Shown piece by piece: positions 62,675 to 64,000 of a stretch of DNA of 64,000 nucleotides. The notes under the pieces were generated by a model, which saw only the letters and a list, made by a program, of their open reading frames with translations, was not told the origin of the DNA and made no database searches. Within the stretch, counting starts at the first letter, position 1. Each line of letters starts with the position of its first letter. Origin of the DNA: Methylogaea oryzae. GTDB lineage: Bacteria > Pseudomonadota > Gammaproteobacteria > Methylococcales > Methylococcaceae. The position numbers and the translations under genes are program-made. Location of the stretch: assembly GCF_019669985.1 (NCBI RefSeq), contig NZ_AP019782.1:1730001-1794000 (forward strand), read 5' to 3'.

Positions 62675-64000
62675 GTGAAGAAAGATAAAGCCAAGAAACA
62701 CAAACTGTTGTTGCGCAACCTGACCCTGGACGATTACGGCCAAGTCGCCGATTTGATGAATCATGTCTACGGCAACCTCGGCGGCGCTTGGAGCAAGGAG
62801 CAATACACCTCCCAGGTGACCCGTTTCCCGCAGGGACAAATCGGCATCGAGGACAACGGCGTGCTGGTGGCCGCCTCGTTCAGCATGATCGTGGATTACG
62901 CCCGTTTCGGCGATACCCACACCTATGCGCAGATCACCGGCGAAGGCCATTTGACCCATCACGATCCCAACGGCGACACCTTGTACGGCGTGGACATATT
63001 CGTTCATCCCAAACATCGCGGCCTGCGGCTGGGCCGCCGGCTGTACGACGCCCGCAAGGAGCTGTGCCGCAACCTCAACATTCGGCGGTTTATTGCCGGA
63101 GGACGCATTCCGGGCTACGCCAAGCACGCCGAGTCCTTGACGCCGGTGCAGTACATCGAGCAGGTGAAAAGCCGGGAATTGTTCGATCCGGTGCTGTCGT
63201 TCCAATTGGCCAACGGCTTTCACGTCAGGAAAGTGCTGACCGGCTATTTGCCGGTGGACGCCGAGTCCCACGGTTACGCCACCTTGCTGGAGTGGGTCAA
63301 TCTGGACTATGTGGAGCACGGCCCGTCTCTGGGCGGGCCGAAGAACGTCATCCGCCTGGGCGTGGTGCAGTGGCAAATGCGCACCCTCGGCAGCGTGCCG
63401 GAACTATTGCAGCACGCCGAATTCTTCATCGACGCGGTGGCCGGCTACAACGCAGACTTCGTGCTGTTCCCGGAATACATGAGCGCGCCGCTCATGGGCC
63501 TTTTCAACGACAAGCGCCCGGCCGACGCCATTCGCGCCCTGGCCGGCTTCAGCAAGGAAATCCGCAACGGCCTGCTGAACATGGCCATGTCCTACAACAT
63601 CAACATCGTCGCCGGCTCGTTGCCGGAATACAGCGCCCACGAGCTGTACAACGTGTCCTGGCTACTGCGGCGCGACGGCACGTTCGAGGCGCAGTACAAA
63701 ATCCACGTCACCCCGGACGAAGTGAGCTGCTGGGGCGTCAAGGGCGGCGACGCGCTCAAGGTGTTCGATACCGACTGCGGCAAAATCGCCGTCTTGATTT
63801 GTTACGACTCGGAGTTTCCTGAGCTGGCGCGCCTGGCCACCATCCAGGGCGCGCAAATCCTGTTCGTGCCGTTCTGGACCGACACCAAGAACGCCTACCA
63901 GCGGGTGCGCTACTGCTCCCACGCTCGCGCCATCGAAAACGAATGCTTCGTCGCCATCGGCGGCAGCGTGGGCAATCTGCCCCACGCGGAAAACATGGAC
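62675..64000 (+). CDS. GNAT acetyltransferase / carbon-nitrogen hydrolase fusion (3' end outside window)
   Basis: The 442 residues visible run off the window edge. The first 200 or so residues are a GNAT acetyltransferase-like domain, with a VDIFVHPKHRGLRLGRRLYD type of acetyl-CoA-binding stretch. From about 226 on is a nitrilase-superfamily amidase domain with the catalytic triad Glu267 (FPEYMS), Lys342 (AQYKIH) and Cys376 (ICYDSEFP). Bifunctional proteins of this design are widespread in Proteobacteria; their substrate is not known to me. The start is taken as the GTG at 62675, because GGAAGG lies eight bases upstream and no suitable ATG precedes the domain. About 70-100 residues are probably missing from the end. 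Confidence 0.88.
   Translation, partial: MKKDKAKKHKLLLRNLTLDDYGQVADLMNHVYGNLGGAWSKEQYTSQVTRFPQGQIGIEDNGVLVAASFSMIVDYARFGDTHTYAQITGEGHLTHHDPNGDTLYGVDIFVHPKHRGLRLGRRLYDARKELCRNLNIRRFIAGGRIPGYAKHAESLTPVQYIEQVKSRELFDPVLSFQLANGFHVRKVLTGYLPVDAESHGYATLLEWVNLDYVEHGPSLGGPKNVIRLGVVQWQMRTLGSVPELLQHAEFFIDAVAGYNADFVLFPEYMSAPLMGLFNDKRPADAIRALAGFSKEIRNGLLNMAMSYNINIVAGSLPEYSAHELYNVSWLLRRDGTFEAQYKIHVTPDEVSCWGVKGGDALKVFDTDCGKIAVLICYDSEFPELARLATIQGAQILFVPFWTDTKNAYQRVRYCSHARAIENECFVAIGGSVGNLPHAENMD

Overview
The window is high-GC bacterial DNA. Its rRNA sequence is gammaproteobacterial in type. A methanotroph-like gammaproteobacterium (Methylococcales) would fit the gene mix and the families of short palindromic repeats, but nothing here proves it. 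It opens inside a 23S rRNA gene, followed by 5S rRNA and a clear terminator (1-2680). The rest is dominated by one large polyketide/non-ribosomal-peptide locus.

Layout. 2928-3419 (+): macro-domain protein. 3495-48520 (-): about 45 kb of tightly packed genes read in one direction, in the order PKS-1 (40574-48520), PKS-2 (34975-40482), PKS-3 (29181-34961), a 7281-residue six-module NRPS (7339-29184), a secreted YHYH protein, a JmjC/cupin-type oxygenase and a DUF885 metallopeptidase. Stop and start codons overlap at PKS-3/NRPS and at NRPS/YHYH. 48607-51310 (+), divergent: an O-methyltransferase and a PvdE/SyrD-type cyclic-peptide ABC exporter. 51336-53450 (-): a type II thioesterase whose start overlaps the stop of an SPFH/band-7 membrane protein, plus a 61-residue membrane protein. 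53642-54184 (-): DUF697-like protein. 54253-59984 (-): complete tripartite RND efflux system. 60064-61979 (-): DcaP-like porin coupled to a CxxCH lipoprotein. 62102-62383 (+): DUF2934 protein with a histone-like tail. 62675-end (+): GNAT/nitrilase fusion, cut by the window edge.

How the genes may work together. PKS-1 starts with an MT-GNAT-ACP loading module of the SxtA/AprA/GphF kind. It is followed by KS-DH-cMT-KR-ACP. PKS-2 is KS-AT-DH-KR-ACP and PKS-3 is KS-DH-cMT-KR-ACP. Only PKS-2 has an acyltransferase domain. The NRPS is (C-A-T)x3, C-A-T-E, C-A-T, C-A-T-TE. A-domain pocket residues read by eye suggest Val-like, Thr, Tyr, small/Ala-like (epimerised to D), Phe, and an unassigned residue. 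The expected product is a short, doubly C-methylated unsaturated acyl chain on a hexapeptide, released by the terminal TE, possibly O-methylated or hydroxylated, and exported by the ABC transporter. No discrete AT, phosphopantetheinyl transferase or pathway regulator is visible.

The most unusual structural feature is that the four megasynthase genes carry at least ten short palindromic or inverted-repeat elements of several families. They lie inside the reading frames, mostly in inter-domain linkers, and none breaks the frame. They resemble intergenic REP/MITE repeats that have become coding sequence.
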